Positions 40,916 through 51,367 are shown, numbered from the stretch's first letter. The stretch: DNA of 64,000 nt from Pseudomonas cremoris (GCF_014230465.1 NZ_JAAXCY010000013.1:179619-243618), one strand, 5' to 3'. The notes: generated from the sequence alone by a model not told the origin. Program-made: numbers and translations.

Positions 40916-41956
40916 ATGTTGAGATCCCTGAAATTTTCCGCCCTGGCCTTGGGCCTGATCGGCGCAACCCAGGCCATGGCCGGCCCGGACCTGACGGTCG
41001 TGTCCTTTGGTGGCGCGAACAAGGCGGCACAGGTCAAGGCCTTCTATGCCCCGTGGGAAAGCGCGGGCAACGGCAAGATTGTCGCTGGCGAGTACAACGG
41101 TGAAATGGCCAAGGTCAAAGCCATGGTCGACACCAAAAGCGTGTCCTGGGACCTGGTGGAAGTGGAATCGCCGGAGCTGTCCCGTGGCTGCGACGAAGAC
41201 ATGTTCGAACCCCTGGACCCGAAACTGTTCGGCAACACCGCCGACTACGTGAAGGGCGCCATCCAGCCATGCGGCGTGGGTTTCTTCGTGTGGTCCACCG
41301 TATTGGCCTACAACGCCGACAAGCTGACCAGCGCGCCAACCAGCTGGGCGGATTTCTGGGACACCAAGAAATTCCCGGGCAAGCGCGGCCTGCGTAAAGG
41401 CGCCAAGTACACCCTGGAATTTGCACTGATGGCCGACGGCGTCGCGCCGAAGGACGTCTACAAGGTGCTGGCCGGCAAAGATGGCCAGGACCGCGCGTTC
41501 AAGAAGCTCGACGAACTCAAGCCGTCGATCCAGTGGTGGGAAGCCGGCGCACAACCGCCGCAGTACCTCGCCTCGGGTGACGTGGTGATGAGCTCTGCGT
41601 ACAACGGCCGCATCGCCGCCGTGCAGAAAGAAAGCAACCTGAAAGTGGTGTGGAACGGCGGCATCTACGACTTTGACGCATGGGCCATCCCTAAAGGCCT
41701 GGCCAAGGACCGTGCCGAGGCCGCGAAGAAATTCATTGCCTTCTCTGTACAGCCGCAACAGCAGAAGACCTACTCGGAAAACATCGCCTACGGCCCGGCC
41801 AATACCCAAGCCGTACCGTTGCTGGCCAAGGACATCCTCAAGGACATGCCGACCACGCCGGAAAACATCGCCAACCAGGTGCAGATCGACGTGAGCTTCT
41901 GGGCGGATAACGGCGAGCAGTTGGAGCAACGCTTCAACTCGTGGGCTGCCAAGTAA
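40916..41956 (+). CDS. agtB: ABC transporter periplasmic binding protein, AgtB-type
   Basis: 346-residue periplasmic solute-binding protein of the PotD family with a signal peptide cleaved near ATQAMA-GP (residue 22). Starts at 40916 with GGAGAG upstream; the longer frame lacks the signal. Lies between the ATPase and the permeases, separated from the first permease by a 209-base gap containing a REP doublet. Ligand inferred as 4-aminobutyrate or 5-aminovalerate. Confidence 0.85.
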   Translation: MLRSLKFSALALGLIGATQAMAGPDLTVVSFGGANKAAQVKAFYAPWESAGNGKIVAGEYNGEMAKVKAMVDTKSVSWDLVEVESPELSRGCDEDMFEPLDPKLFGNTADYVKGAIQPCGVGFFVWSTVLAYNADKLTSAPTSWADFWDTKKFPGKRGLRKGAKYTLEFALMADGVAPKDVYKVLAGKDGQDRAFKKLDELKPSIQWWEAGAQPPQYLASGDVVMSSAYNGRIAAVQKESNLKVVWNGGIYDFDAWAIPKGLAKDRAEAAKKFIAFSVQPQQQKTYSENIAYGPANTQAVPLLAKDILKDMPTTPENIANQVQIDVSFWADNGEQLEQRFNSWAAK

Positions 41957-41992
41957 TCAGCAACACCGCTAGACCCATGTGGAGCGGGCTTG

Positions 41993-42112
41993 TGTGGGAG
42001 CGGCGGTGCGACGATTCGACTTGCTCGCGAAAGCAGTGTGTCAGTCGCTGCATGTGTTAACTGGCACACCGCATTCGCGAGCAAGTCGAATCGTCGCACC
42101 GCCGCTCCCACA
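41993..42112. repeat. REP doublet (REPIN-like), symmetric long-arm type
   Basis: Both arms are the long version (GTGGGAGCGGCGGTGCGACG, then ATTCGACTTGCTCGCGAA), giving an almost perfect inverted repeat of about 37 bases per arm around a variable centre. A short piece, ATGTGGAGCGGGCTTG (41978-41992), directly before it looks like a remnant of a short-arm REP. Located between the binding-protein and first permease genes. Confidence 0.9.
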
Positions 42113-42165
42113 TGAGATCTGCTGTGTTGGGCAGATTTCATTCATTTTCATACTCGGAGTTTGCC

Positions 42166-43398
42166 ATGGACATCGCCATTCCTGGCCCCACCCTCAAGCA
42201 GCGCCTGGCGCGTGCCGAGCGGGTCAACCGCTGGAAGGCCCAGGCCTTGATTGCGCCGCTGGTGCTGTTTTTGCTGCTGGTGTTCCTGGTGCCCATCGTT
42301 GCGCTGCTGTTCAAGAGCGTCGGCAACCCGGAGGTCGTGGGCGGTTTGCCACGTACCGTGGTGGCGGTGACGGCCTGGGATGGGCGCGGCTTGCCGGGCG
42401 AGCCGGTGTACCAGGCCCTCAGCGAGGACTTGGGTGAAGCCCGCAAAAACCAGACGCTGGGCGATCTGTCCAAACGCTTGAACATGGAGTTGGCTGGCTA
42501 TCGCAGCCTGCTGACCAAAACCGCGCGGGCGCTGCCGTTTACCGAAGCGCCTGCCTCTTATAAAGAAGCGTTGGAGAACCTCGACGAACGCTGGGGTGAC
42601 CCCGCGTACTGGCAGGCGATCCGGCGCAATACCAGCAGCCTGACGCCGTTCTATCTGCTGGCCGCCGTCGATCACCGTATTGACGACCTCGGCGAAGTGG
42701 CCCCGGCCACGCCGGACCAGGCGATCTACCTGGACATCTTCGCCCGTACCTTTTGGATGGGCCTGGTGATCACGTTTGTCTGCCTGCTGTTGGCTTATCC
42801 GTTGGCGTACCTGTTGGCCAACCTGCCGGCGCGCAAGAGCAACTTGCTGATGATTTTGGTGTTGCTGCCGTTCTGGACTTCGATCCTGGTGCGGGTGGCG
42901 GCGTGGATCGTGTTGCTGCAATCCGGTGGGCTGATCAACAGCGCACTGATGGGCATGGGTTTGATCGATAAGCCGCTGGAGTTGGTGTTCAACCGCACCG
43001 GGGTCTACATCTCCATGGTGCACATCCTGCTGCCGTTCATGATCCTGCCGATCTACAGCGTGATGAAAGGCATCTCGCCTACCTACATGCGTGCGGCGAT
43101 TTCCTTGGGCTGCCACCCGTTCACCAGCTTCTGGCGTGTGTACTTCCCGCAGACCTATGCCGGTGTCGGCGCCGGTTGCCTGTTGGTGTTCATCCTGGCG
43201 ATTGGTTACTACATCACCCCGGCTCTGCTGGGCAGCCCGAACGATCAGATGGTCAGCTACTTCGTAGCGTTCTACACCAACACCAGCATCAACTGGGGCA
43301 TGGCCACGGCATTGGGCGGCTTGCTGCTGCTGGCAACTGTGGTGCTGTACCTGATCTACAACCGGCTGGTGGGCGCCAGCCGCCTGCGCCTGAGCTAA
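42166..43398 (+). CDS. agtC: ABC transporter permease, AgtC-type
   Basis: 410-residue inner membrane permease of the PotB type. TM1 lies at about 25-48; then about 140 hydrophilic residues (about 50-190) precede the usual permease core, with the EAA-type loop near 300 (AAISLGCHPFTSFWRVYFP). The long periplasmic insertion is unusual next to the compact partner permease but is a whole in-frame part of the protein. Start at 42166 follows CGGAGT. Forms the channel with AgtD. Confidence 0.85.
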   Translation: MDIAIPGPTLKQRLARAERVNRWKAQALIAPLVLFLLLVFLVPIVALLFKSVGNPEVVGGLPRTVVAVTAWDGRGLPGEPVYQALSEDLGEARKNQTLGDLSKRLNMELAGYRSLLTKTARALPFTEAPASYKEALENLDERWGDPAYWQAIRRNTSSLTPFYLLAAVDHRIDDLGEVAPATPDQAIYLDIFARTFWMGLVITFVCLLLAYPLAYLLANLPARKSNLLMILVLLPFWTSILVRVAAWIVLLQSGGLINSALMGMGLIDKPLELVFNRTGVYISMVHILLPFMILPIYSVMKGISPTYMRAAISLGCHPFTSFWRVYFPQTYAGVGAGCLLVFILAIGYYITPALLGSPNDQMVSYFVAFYTNTSINWGMATALGGLLLLATVVLYLIYNRLVGASRLRLS

Positions 43399-43411
43399 GG
43401 AGACCGTTGCG

Positions 43412-44236
43412 ATGCTGAGCCCTTATATGTCACCCATTGAGCGGGTGTGGTTCTACAGCTTGCGGATCCTCTGCGGCTTGATCCTGTTGTTCCTGATTCT
43501 GCCGGTGCTGGTGATCATCCCGCTGTCGTTCAACAGCGGCAGTTTCCTGGTGTACCCGTTGCAAGGTTTTTCGCTGCACTGGTACCAGGATTTCTTCGGC
43601 TCGGCCGAATGGATGCGAGCCCTGAAGAACAGCATCATCGTCGCCCCGGCAGCCACAGTGCTTGCGATGGTGTTCGGCACCCTGGCAGCCATTGGCCTGA
43701 CCCGTGGCAATTTCCCCGGCAAGGCGTTGGTGATGGCGCTGGTGATATCGCCGATGGTGGTGCCGGTGGTGATTATCGGCGTGGCCAGTTACCTGTTTTT
43801 TGCGCCGCTGGGCCTGGGTAACAGCTTCTTCTCGCTGATCGTGGTGCATGCGGTACTGGGTGTACCGTTCGTGATCATCACCGTGTCGGCCACCTTGCAG
43901 GGCTTCAATCACAACCTGGTGCGGGCGGCGGCGAGCCTGGGCGCATCGCCACTAACCGCGTTTCGCCGGGTGACGTTGCCGTTGATTGCGCCGGGGGTGA
44001 TTTCCGGGGCGCTGTTTGCGTTTGCCACGTCGTTTGATGAAGTGGTGGTGACACTGTTTCTGGCCGGTCCTGAGCAAGCGACGTTGCCGCGGCAGATGTT
44101 CAGCGGTATCCGCGAAAACCTTAGCCCAACCATTGCTGCCGCCGCGACCTTGCTGATTGCCTTCTCGGTACTGCTGTTGCTGACATTGGAATGGCTGCGC
44201 GGCCGTAGCGAAAAACTGCGTACCGCCCAGGTCTAA
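43412..44236 (+). CDS. agtD: ABC transporter permease, AgtD-type
   Basis: 274-residue PotC-type permease with about six transmembrane helices and the EAA-type loop RAAASLGASPLTAFRRVTLP around residue 172. Starts 13 bases after the first permease with AAGGAG. Last gene of the uptake operon; a REP doublet follows 18 bases later. Confidence 0.87.
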   Translation: MLSPYMSPIERVWFYSLRILCGLILLFLILPVLVIIPLSFNSGSFLVYPLQGFSLHWYQDFFGSAEWMRALKNSIIVAPAATVLAMVFGTLAAIGLTRGNFPGKALVMALVISPMVVPVVIIGVASYLFFAPLGLGNSFFSLIVVHAVLGVPFVIITVSATLQGFNHNLVRAAASLGASPLTAFRRVTLPLIAPGVISGALFAFATSFDEVVVTLFLAGPEQATLPRQMFSGIRENLSPTIAAAATLLIAFSVLLLLTLEWLRGRSEKLRTAQV

Positions 44237-44253
44237 ACCCAAGCGGAGATCAA

Positions 44254-44346
44254 AATGTGGGAGCGGGCTTGCTCGCGAAAGCGGTGGATCAGTTGAAGGT
44301 CTGTTGACTGACACGCCGCTTTCGCGAGCAAGCCCGCTCCCACATT
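44254..44346. repeat. REP doublet (REPIN-like), short-arm type
   Basis: Arms AATGTGGGAGCGGGCTTGCT and its complement, pairing about 28 bases including the inner GCGAAAGCGG/CCGCTTTCGC, around a central stretch rich in GTTGACTG. Ends the transporter operon and may also act as an mRNA 3' stabiliser. Confidence 0.9.
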
Positions 44347-44438
44347 GGTTTTGTGTTCATTCAGTTGCTGAATAGCTGACAACACGCCGTAGGAAGCTAC
44401 TCTAGTGCCAGCCCATTTCCGAATAAGAGGCCGCGCAC

Positions 44439-45587
44439 ATGAGTACTTCCTCATTCAAGATCGCCCACAAATTGCTCACCGGCCCCGGGGCCATCGAACA
44501 GCTCGCCGCCGAGCTCACCCGCCTGGATGTGGATAACCCGCTGATCGTCACCGATGCCGCGCTGGTCAAGTCCGGCACCGTGGCACTCGCGCTTGAGCAC
44601 CTGGGCGAGCGCACTTACGAAATTTTCGACCGCGTATTGCCCGACCCGGAAATCGCCATCGTCGAAGATTGCATGCGTGTCTACCGCGAGGGCGGGCACG
44701 ACGGCCTGATCGGCGTGGGCGGTGGCAGTGCCATCGACATCGCCAAAAGCGTGGCGGCTTACGCCGGTTACCACGGCGCGCTGGCGGATTTGTTTGGTGT
44801 GGACCAGGTGCCACGCAAGGGCCCGCCGCTGATCGCCATCCCCACCACGGCGGGCACGGGCTCGGAAGTGACCAACGTGGCGATTCTCTCTGACAAGGTC
44901 GCGCAGCTGAAAAAGGGCATCGTCAGCGATTACCTGCTGCCGGATGTGGCGCTGATCAGCCCACAAATGACCCTGACGTGTCCGCGCAGTGTCACCGCCG
45001 CCAGTGGCGTGGATGCGCTGGTGCATGCCATTGAGTCCTACCTGTCGCTGAATGCCTCGCCGATCACTGACGCCTTGGCCATTGGTGCAATCAAGCTGAT
45101 CGCCAATGCGCTGCCCAAGGCCTACGCCAACCCGACCAACCTGCAGGCCCGTGACGACATGGCCACGGCGAGCCTGATGGCCGGCATGGCCTTTGGTAAT
45201 GCCGGGGTAGGAGCGGTGCATGCGTTGGCGTACCCGTTGGGCGGGCGCTTCAATATTGCCCATGGGGTAAGCAATGCGTTGCTGCTGCCCTATGTGATGC
45301 ATTGGAACAAACTGGCCTGTGTCGAGCGCATGCAGGAGATTGCCCAAGCCATGGGGGTCAATACAGCGGGATTAAGTGCCGTTGACGCCGCCGACCGGGC
45401 CGTGGAGGCGATGACGCGACTGTGTGCCGCAGTGGAGATCCCGGCAGGCCTGCGCAGCTTTGGGGTTCCCGAGGACGCGATCCCGGCAATGGCCACGGAA
45501 GCTGCGGGCATTGAGCGCCTGATGCGCAACAACCCGCGCAAGCTCAGTGCAGCCGATATCGAGAAAATCTACCGGGCCGCGTACTAG
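44439..45587 (+). CDS. Iron-containing alcohol dehydrogenase
   Basis: 382-residue group III (Fe-dependent) alcohol dehydrogenase. NAD-binding GVGGGSAIDIAK (about 89-100), and metal-ligand regions ASGVDALVHAIESYL (about 190-204) and GAVHALAYPLGGRFNIAHG (about 250-268) are intact. Substrate is not evident; family members include ethanol, lactaldehyde, 1,3-propanediol and 4-hydroxybutyrate dehydrogenases. Monocistronic by layout: REP upstream, rpe 84 bases downstream. Confidence 0.85.
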   Translation: MSTSSFKIAHKLLTGPGAIEQLAAELTRLDVDNPLIVTDAALVKSGTVALALEHLGERTYEIFDRVLPDPEIAIVEDCMRVYREGGHDGLIGVGGGSAIDIAKSVAAYAGYHGALADLFGVDQVPRKGPPLIAIPTTAGTGSEVTNVAILSDKVAQLKKGIVSDYLLPDVALISPQMTLTCPRSVTAASGVDALVHAIESYLSLNASPITDALAIGAIKLIANALPKAYANPTNLQARDDMATASLMAGMAFGNAGVGAVHALAYPLGGRFNIAHGVSNALLLPYVMHWNKLACVERMQEIAQAMGVNTAGLSAVDAADRAVEAMTRLCAAVEIPAGLRSFGVPEDAIPAMATEAAGIERLMRNNPRKLSAADIEKIYRAAY

Positions 45588-45671
45588 CCATTGAGCCAGG
45601 TCACGGTGCGCGCGGCAAAGCATGCGGTATACAATGCGCGCCATCGTGATTTAGCTCAAAAAAGGTGCGTC

Positions 45672-46346
45672 ATGCAGCCCTTCGTCATTGCTCCATCGAT
45701 TCTCTCCGCCGACTTCGCCCGCCTGGGTGAAGAAGTGGACAAGGTGTTGGCCGCCGGTGCCGACTTTGTGCACTTCGATGTCATGGACAACCACTACGTG
45801 CCCAACCTGACCATCGGCCCGATGGTGTGCGCGGCATTGCGCAAGTACGGCATCACGGCGCCGATCGACGCGCACCTGATGGTCAGCCCGGTGGACCGTA
45901 TCATCGGCGACTTCATCGAAGCCGGCGCGACCTACATCACCTTCCACCCGGAAGCCACGCTGCACGTGGACCGCACCCTGCAACTGATCCGCGAAGGCGG
46001 TTGCAAGGCGGGCCTGGTGTTCAACCCGGCGACCCCGCTGGACGTGCTCAAGTACGTGATGGACAAGGTCGACATGGTGCTGCTGATGAGCGTCAACCCA
46101 GGCTTCGGCGGGCAGAAGTTCATTCCCGGCACCCTCGACAAGCTGCGCGAAGCCCGTGCGCTGATCGATGCGTCTGGCCGTGATATCCGCCTGGAGATCG
46201 ACGGTGGGGTCAACGTCAACAACATCCGTGAAATCGCCGCCGCTGGCGCCGACACCTTTGTGGCAGGCTCCGCCATTTTCAACGCGCCGAACTACCAGGA
46301 CGTCATCGACAAGATGCGCGCCGAGCTGGCGCTGGCACGTCCATGA
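45672..46346 (+). CDS. rpe: Ribulose-phosphate 3-epimerase Rpe
   Basis: 224-residue TIM-barrel epimerase linking ribulose-5-phosphate and xylulose-5-phosphate in the pentose phosphate/Calvin routes. [15 protein letters not shown] start, [17 protein letters not shown] metal-binding strand, and the C-terminal phosphate site [16 protein letters not shown]. Start at 45672 with AAAGGTG upstream. Overlaps gph by 4 bases. Confidence 0.97.
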   Translation: MQPFVIAPSILSADFARLGEEVDKVLAAGADFVHFDVMDNHYVPNLTIGPMVCAALRKYGITAPIDAHLMVSPVDRIIGDFIEAGATYITFHPEATLHVDRTLQLIREGGCKAGLVFNPATPLDVLKYVMDKVDMVLLMSVNPGFGGQKFIPGTLDKLREARALIDASGRDIRLEIDGGVNVNNIREIAAAGADTFVAGSAIFNAPNYQDVIDKMRAELALARP

Positions 46347-47161
46347 GTGGCTTTGAGCAGCTGTTCCCCGGCAAATTGCCACGGCTGGTGATGTTCGATC
46401 TGGACGGTACCTTGATCGATTCGGTGCCAGACCTGGCGGCGGCGGTGGACGAGATGCTGCTCAAGCTGGGGCGCAAGCCTGCGGGGATCGAGTCGGTGCG
46501 CATGTGGGTGGGGAACGGCGTGCAGATGCTGGTGCGCCGGGCCTTGGCGGACAACATCGATGCCGAGGGTGTCGATGAGGTCGAGGCCGAGCACGCCCTG
46601 GAGCTGTTCAACGCCGCCTATGAAGACGGCCACGATCTGACCGTGGTTTACCCCGGCGTGCGCGACACCCTCAAATGGCTGAGCAAGCAGGGCGTGGAAA
46701 TGGCCCTGATCACCAACAAGCCGGAACGCTTTGTCGCGCCGTTGTTGGACCAGATGAAAATTGGCCGGTATTTCCGCTGGATCATCGGCGGCGATACCTT
46801 GCCGCAGAAGAAACCCGACCCGGCGGCGCTGTTTTTTGTGATGAAAATGGCCAATATCCCGGCTTCGCAGTCGCTGTTTGTCGGCGATTCGCGCAGTGAT
46901 GTGCTGGCGGCAAAGGCCGCTGGCGTGCAGTGCGTAGCGCTTAGTTATGGTTATAACCATGGCCGACCCATCGCCGAAGAGTCGCCGTCGCTGGTCATTG
47001 ATGACCTGCGACTGTTAATCCCCGGTTGCTTGGGAGCGGGCGCTGAGATAACGTTGCCCGACACCGATCCGTCCCCTTCTGGAAATTCCATCGTGGTGGT
47101 CACTCGCAAACTCTGGATGAAAGTCATCAAGGCCCTGGCCCGCTGGCGTTGGCGCGCCTGA
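46343..47161 (+). CDS. gph: Phosphoglycolate phosphatase Gph
   Basis: 272-residue HAD phosphatase with the nucleophile motif FDLDGTLID (D19, D21), the [10 protein letters not shown] motif II and [15 protein letters not shown] motif IV. Removes 2-phosphoglycolate formed during DNA damage repair. The last about 45 residues are an extension with low similarity to E. coli Gph. Overlaps rpe and precedes trpE by 67 bases, an arrangement conserved in Pseudomonas. Confidence 0.93.
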   Translation: MSGFEQLFPGKLPRLVMFDLDGTLIDSVPDLAAAVDEMLLKLGRKPAGIESVRMWVGNGVQMLVRRALADNIDAEGVDEVEAEHALELFNAAYEDGHDLTVVYPGVRDTLKWLSKQGVEMALITNKPERFVAPLLDQMKIGRYFRWIIGGDTLPQKKPDPAALFFVMKMANIPASQSLFVGDSRSDVLAAKAAGVQCVALSYGYNHGRPIAEESPSLVIDDLRLLIPGCLGAGAEITLPDTDPSPSGNSIVVVTRKLWMKVIKALARWRWRA

Positions 47162-47228
47162 CTGATCCTGGCCGCGCTGCGGCACGTTTGCATACCTGAC
47201 TGTTAGACCCTCAAGCCACGAGGCACAC

Positions 47229-48710
47229 ATGATCCGCGAAGAATTCCTGCGTTTGGCCGCTGCCGGCTATAACCGTATTCCCCTGGCCTGCGAAACCCTG
47301 GCCGACTTCGACACCCCGCTGTCGATCTACCTGAAGCTGGCCGACGAGCCCAACTCCTACCTGCTGGAATCGGTGCAGGGCGGCGAAAAATGGGGCCGTT
47401 ACTCGATCATCGGCCTGCCGTGCCGCACCGTCATGCGCGTTCACGACCACCATGTGAGCATTACCCATGATGGCGTCGAGATCGAAAGCCACGACGTGGA
47501 AGATCCGTTGGCGTTCGTCGAAACCTTCAAGGCGCGTTACAACGTGCCGACCATTCCCGGCCTGCCGCGCTTCAACGGTGGCCTGGTGGGTTACTTCGGC
47601 TACGACTGCGTGCGTTACGTGGAAAAACGCTTGGGCAAATGCCCGAACCCGGATCCGCTGGGCGTGCCGGACATTCTGCTGATGGTTTCCGATGCGGTTG
47701 TCGTCTTCGACAACTTGGCCGGCAAGATGCACGCAATTGTTCTTGCTGACCCGTCCCAGCCCGATGCGTTTGAGCAAGGCCAGGCCGGCCTCGAAGCCCT
47801 GCTGGAAAAACTGCGCCAGCCGATCACCCCGCGTCGCGGCCTGGACCTCAGCCGTCCACCGGCGGCCGACCCGGTGTTCCGCTCCAGCTTTACCCAGGAT
47901 GACTACGAGCGCGCCGTCGACACCATCAAGGAATACATCCTCGCCGGTGACTGCATGCAGGTAGTGCCTTCGCAGCGCATGTCCATCGACTTCAAGGCCG
48001 CGCCGATCGACCTGTACCGCGCCTTGCGTTGCTTCAACCCGACGCCGTACATGTACTTCTTCAACTTTGGCGACTTCCACGTGGTGGGCAGTTCGCCGGA
48101 AGTGCTGGTGCGCGTCGAAGACAACCTGATCACCGTGCGCCCGATCGCCGGCACTCGCCCACGTGGCGCGACCGAAGAAGCGGATCTGGCGCTGGAAGAA
48201 GACCTGCTGAGTGACGACAAGGAAATTGCCGAGCACTTGATGCTGATCGACCTGGGTCGTAATGACACCGGGCGTGTCTCGGAAATCGGTTCGGTGAAGC
48301 TCACCGAAAAGATGGTCATCGAGCGTTATTCCAACGTGATGCACATCGTGTCCAATGTCACCGGCGAGCTGAAAGCCGGCTTGACCGCGATGGACGCACT
48401 GCGCGCGATCTTGCCCGCCGGCACTTTGTCGGGCGCGCCGAAGATCCGTGCGATGGAAATCATCGACGAACTGGAGCCGGTCAAGCGGGGTGTCTACGGC
48501 GGCGCCGTGGGGTATTTCGCCTGGAACGGCAACATGGACACCGCGATTGCAATCCGCACCGCCGTGATCAAGGACGGGGAGCTGCATGTGCAGGCCGGTG
48601 GCGGGATCGTCGCCGACTCGGTGCCGGCCCTCGAATGGGAAGAAACCCTGAACAAGCGCCGCGCGATGTTCCGCGCCGTTGCGCTGGCTGAACAGACCCC
48701 CAATTCCTGA
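47229..48710 (+). CDS. trpE: Anthranilate synthase component I TrpE
   Basis: 493-residue chorismate-binding enzyme that makes anthranilate using ammonia from TrpG. Feedback-site LLESV near residues 40-44, and the C-terminal catalytic region ([59 protein letters not shown]). Start 47229 follows CACGAGG. No leader peptide gene or clear attenuator was recognised in the 67-base gap from gph. Confidence 0.97.
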   Translation: MIREEFLRLAAAGYNRIPLACETLADFDTPLSIYLKLADEPNSYLLESVQGGEKWGRYSIIGLPCRTVMRVHDHHVSITHDGVEIESHDVEDPLAFVETFKARYNVPTIPGLPRFNGGLVGYFGYDCVRYVEKRLGKCPNPDPLGVPDILLMVSDAVVVFDNLAGKMHAIVLADPSQPDAFEQGQAGLEALLEKLRQPITPRRGLDLSRPPAADPVFRSSFTQDDYERAVDTIKEYILAGDCMQVVPSQRMSIDFKAAPIDLYRALRCFNPTPYMYFFNFGDFHVVGSSPEVLVRVEDNLITVRPIAGTRPRGATEEADLALEEDLLSDDKEIAEHLMLIDLGRNDTGRVSEIGSVKLTEKMVIERYSNVMHIVSNVTGELKAGLTAMDALRAILPAGTLSGAPKIRAMEIIDELEPVKRGVYGGAVGYFAWNGNMDTAIAIRTAVIKDGELHVQAGGGIVADSVPALEWEETLNKRRAMFRAVALAEQTPNS

Positions 48711-48720
48711 GGTTTCCCCC

Positions 48721-49314
48721 ATGTTGCTGATGATTGATAACTACGATTCCTTTACCTACAACGTTGTGCAGTACTTGGGCGAGCTGGGCGCCGAGGTGAA
48801 GGTGGTGCGCAACGACGAAATGACCGTGGCCGAAATCGCTGCCCTGAACCCGGAACGCATCGTGGTTTCGCCAGGCCCGTGCACGCCGACCGAGGCGGGT
48901 ATCTCGCTGGAAGCGATCAAATTTTTTGCTGGCAAGCTGCCTATTCTCGGCGTCTGCCTGGGCCATCAGTCCATCGGCCAGGCCTTTGGTGGTGACGTGG
49001 TGCGCGCGCGCCAGGTGATGCACGGCAAGACCAGCCCGGTGTTCCATAAAGACCTGGGCGTGTTCCAGGCCCTGAACAATCCGGTGACGGTGACCCGCTA
49101 CCACTCGCTGGTGGTCAAGCGTGAAACCTTGCCGGAGTGCCTGGAACTGACCGCCTGGACCCAGCTGGAAGACGGCTCGATCGATGAGATCATGGGCCTG
49201 CGCCACAAGACACTGAATATCGAAGGGGTGCAATTTCACCCTGAATCGATCCTGACCGAGCAGGGCTACGAGCTGTTCGCTAACTTTCTCAAGCAGAGCG
49301 GCGGCACGCGCTAA
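48721..49314 (+). CDS. trpG: Anthranilate synthase component II TrpG (glutamine amidotransferase)
   Basis: 197-residue class I amidotransferase. Catalytic C79 in GVCLGHQ with H and E in [10 protein letters not shown] near residue 171. Supplies ammonia to TrpE and, in Pseudomonas, may also serve para-aminobenzoate synthesis. Its start is only 10 bases after the trpE stop, unlike P. aeruginosa where the two are far apart. Confidence 0.97.
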   Translation: MLLMIDNYDSFTYNVVQYLGELGAEVKVVRNDEMTVAEIAALNPERIVVSPGPCTPTEAGISLEAIKFFAGKLPILGVCLGHQSIGQAFGGDVVRARQVMHGKTSPVFHKDLGVFQALNNPVTVTRYHSLVVKRETLPECLELTAWTQLEDGSIDEIMGLRHKTLNIEGVQFHPESILTEQGYELFANFLKQSGGTR

Positions 49315-49323
49315 GGACTTTCC

Positions 49324-50373
49324 ATGGATATCAAGACTGCCCTGAGCCGTATCGTCGGCCACCTGGACCTGAGCACCGCTGAAATGAGCGATGTGATGCG
49401 TGAGATCATGACCGGCCAATGCACCGACGCGCAGATCGGCGCGTTCATGATGGCGATGCGCATGAAGAGCGAGAGCATCGACGAGATCGTCGGCGCCGTC
49501 TCCGTGATGCGTGAACTGGCGGACAAGGTCGAGCTCAAGACCCTCGACGGCGTGGTCGATGTGGTGGGCACCGGCGGTGACGGCGCGAACATCTTCAACG
49601 TGTCGACGGCGTCTTCTTTTGTGGTCGCGGCGGCGGGTTGCACCGTGGCCAAGCATGGTAACCGGGCGGTGTCCGGCAAGAGCGGCAGCGCCGACTTGCT
49701 CGAAGCGGCCGGCATCTACCTGAACCTGACCCCGGTGCAGGTGGCGCGTTGCATCGACAGCGTCGGCATCGGCTTTATGTTTGCCCAGTCTCATCACGGT
49801 GCGATGAAGCACGCCGCCGGCCCGCGTAAAGACCTGGGCCTGCGTACCTTGTTCAACATGCTCGGCCCGCTTACGAATCCGGCCGGTGTGAAACACCAGG
49901 TAGTGGGCGTGTTCAGCCAGGCACTGTGCCGGCCATTGGCCGAAGTGCTGCAGCGTTTGGGCAGCAAGCATGTGCTGGTGGTGCATTCCAAAGATGGCCT
50001 GGACGAATTCAGCCTGGCAGCGCCGACCTTCGTGGCGGAGCTGAAGAATGACCAGGTCACTGAGTATTGGGTCGAGCCGGAAGACCTGGGCATGAAGAGC
50101 CAGAGCCTGCACGGCCTGGCAGTAGAAAGCCCGGCAGCTTCGCTGGAATTGATCCGTGATGCCCTGGGGCGTCGCAAGACCGAGAACGGTCAAAAAGCTG
50201 CCGAGATGATTGTTCTGAATGCTGGCGCGGCACTTTACGCAGCTGATCACGCCTATAGTCTTAAGGAAGGTGTCGCCTTGGCCCACGATGCGCTGCATAC
50301 CGGCCTGGCTCGCGAAAAGCTCGAAGAGCTGGGAGCATTCACCGCCGTATTCAAGATGGAGAATGAAGGATGA
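49324..50373 (+). CDS. trpD: Anthranilate phosphoribosyltransferase TrpD
   Basis: 349-residue enzyme joining anthranilate to PRPP. The phosphoribosyl-binding [15 protein letters not shown] (about 80-94), the [19 protein letters not shown] loop and the anthranilate-site region [19 protein letters not shown] are all present. Lies 9 bases after trpG and overlaps trpC by 4 bases. Confidence 0.97.
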   Translation: MDIKTALSRIVGHLDLSTAEMSDVMREIMTGQCTDAQIGAFMMAMRMKSESIDEIVGAVSVMRELADKVELKTLDGVVDVVGTGGDGANIFNVSTASSFVVAAAGCTVAKHGNRAVSGKSGSADLLEAAGIYLNLTPVQVARCIDSVGIGFMFAQSHHGAMKHAAGPRKDLGLRTLFNMLGPLTNPAGVKHQVVGVFSQALCRPLAEVLQRLGSKHVLVVHSKDGLDEFSLAAPTFVAELKNDQVTEYWVEPEDLGMKSQSLHGLAVESPAASLELIRDALGRRKTENGQKAAEMIVLNAGAALYAADHAYSLKEGVALAHDALHTGLAREKLEELGAFTAVFKMENEG

Positions 50374-51206
50374 GTGTGCCGACCGTTCTGGAAAAGATCC
50401 TGGCTCGCAAAGCTGAAGAAGTCACTGAGCGTCGCGCCCGCGTCAGCCTGGCCGAGCTGGAAAGCCAGGCGAAAATCGCCGATGCGCCGCGTGGCTTCGC
50501 CAATGCCTTGATCGCTCAGGCCAAACTCAAGCAGCCGGCCGTGATTGCCGAGGTGAAGAAAGCTTCGCCGAGCAAAGGCGTAATCCGCGAAAACTTTGTA
50601 CCGTCGGAAATTGCCGTCAGCTATGAGAAGGGCGGGGCGACTTGCCTGTCCGTACTGACTGACATCGACTACTTCCAAGGCTCCGACCTGTTCCTGCAGC
50701 AAGCGCGTGCCGCATGCAAGCTGCCGGTGATCCGCAAGGACTTCATGGTCGACCCGTACCAGATCGTCGAAGCGCGCGCCCTGGGCGCGGACTGCGTGCT
50801 GCTGATCGTCTCCGCACTGGATGACGTGAAGATGGCCGAGCTGGCCGCCGTGGCCAAAAGTGTCGGCCTGGACGTGTTGGTGGAAGTCCACGACGGCGAT
50901 GAGCTGGAACGTGCGCTGAAAACCCTCGACACGCCGCTGGTAGGGGTCAACAACCGAAACCTGCATACCTTCGAAGTCAGCCTGGAAAACACCCTTGACC
51001 TGCTGCCGCGTATTCCGCGCGACCGCTTGGTGATTACCGAGAGTGGCATCCTCAACCGTGCCGATGTGGAGTTGATGGAAATCAGCGGGGTGTATTCGTT
51101 CCTGGTGGGCGAGACATTTATGCGTGCGGAGAACCCAGGGGCCGAGTTGCAACGCCTGTTCTTCCCGGAGCGTGGTGTGGCGGTCAGTGGTTCGACATTG
51201 GATTGA
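50370..51206 (+). CDS. trpC: Indole-3-glycerol phosphate synthase TrpC
   Basis: 278-residue TIM barrel that cyclises CdRP to indole glycerol phosphate. [15 protein letters not shown] (about 50-64), LRKDF-type motif [13 protein letters not shown] and [12 protein letters not shown] strand are conserved. Single-function enzyme, not fused to TrpF. Ends the trpEGDC run; a REP doublet follows 33 bases later. Confidence 0.97.
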   Translation: MSVPTVLEKILARKAEEVTERRARVSLAELESQAKIADAPRGFANALIAQAKLKQPAVIAEVKKASPSKGVIRENFVPSEIAVSYEKGGATCLSVLTDIDYFQGSDLFLQQARAACKLPVIRKDFMVDPYQIVEARALGADCVLLIVSALDDVKMAELAAVAKSVGLDVLVEVHDGDELERALKTLDTPLVGVNNRNLHTFEVSLENTLDLLPRIPRDRLVITESGILNRADVELMEISGVYSFLVGETFMRAENPGAELQRLFFPERGVAVSGSTLD

Positions 51207-51239
51207 TTTGAGCGCGGTCAATATTTGAAATGCAGTCTA

Positions 51240-51333
51240 AATGTGGGAGCGGGCTTGCTCGCGAAGGCGGTGGATCAGTCACCACATATGCTGGCTGATC
51301 CACCGCCTTCGCGAGCAAGCCCGCTCCCACATT
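51240..51333. repeat. REP doublet (REPIN-like), short-arm type with extended palindrome
   Basis: AATGTGGGAGCGGGCTTGCT arm and its complement; pairing continues inward through CGCGAAGGCGGTGGATCAG/CTGATCCACCGCCTTCGCG, so each arm is about 39 bases around a 16-base centre. Lies between trpC and the lipoate-ligase-like gene. Confidence 0.9.
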
Positions 51334-51367
51334 GGGTTTTGCATTTCTCTAGAGAAGTAGGTGTTTG

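Noticed and set aside
48568..50298. A 576-codon open frame opposite trpE-trpG-trpD
   Set aside because: Runs across three well-supported genes on the other strand; His/Gln/Arg-rich composition of a chance frame.
35712..51333. Regularly repeated palindromes as a possible CRISPR array
   Set aside because: Four copies spaced kilobases apart in intergenic gaps, each an inverted pair; this is the REP/REPIN pattern, not direct repeats with spacers.
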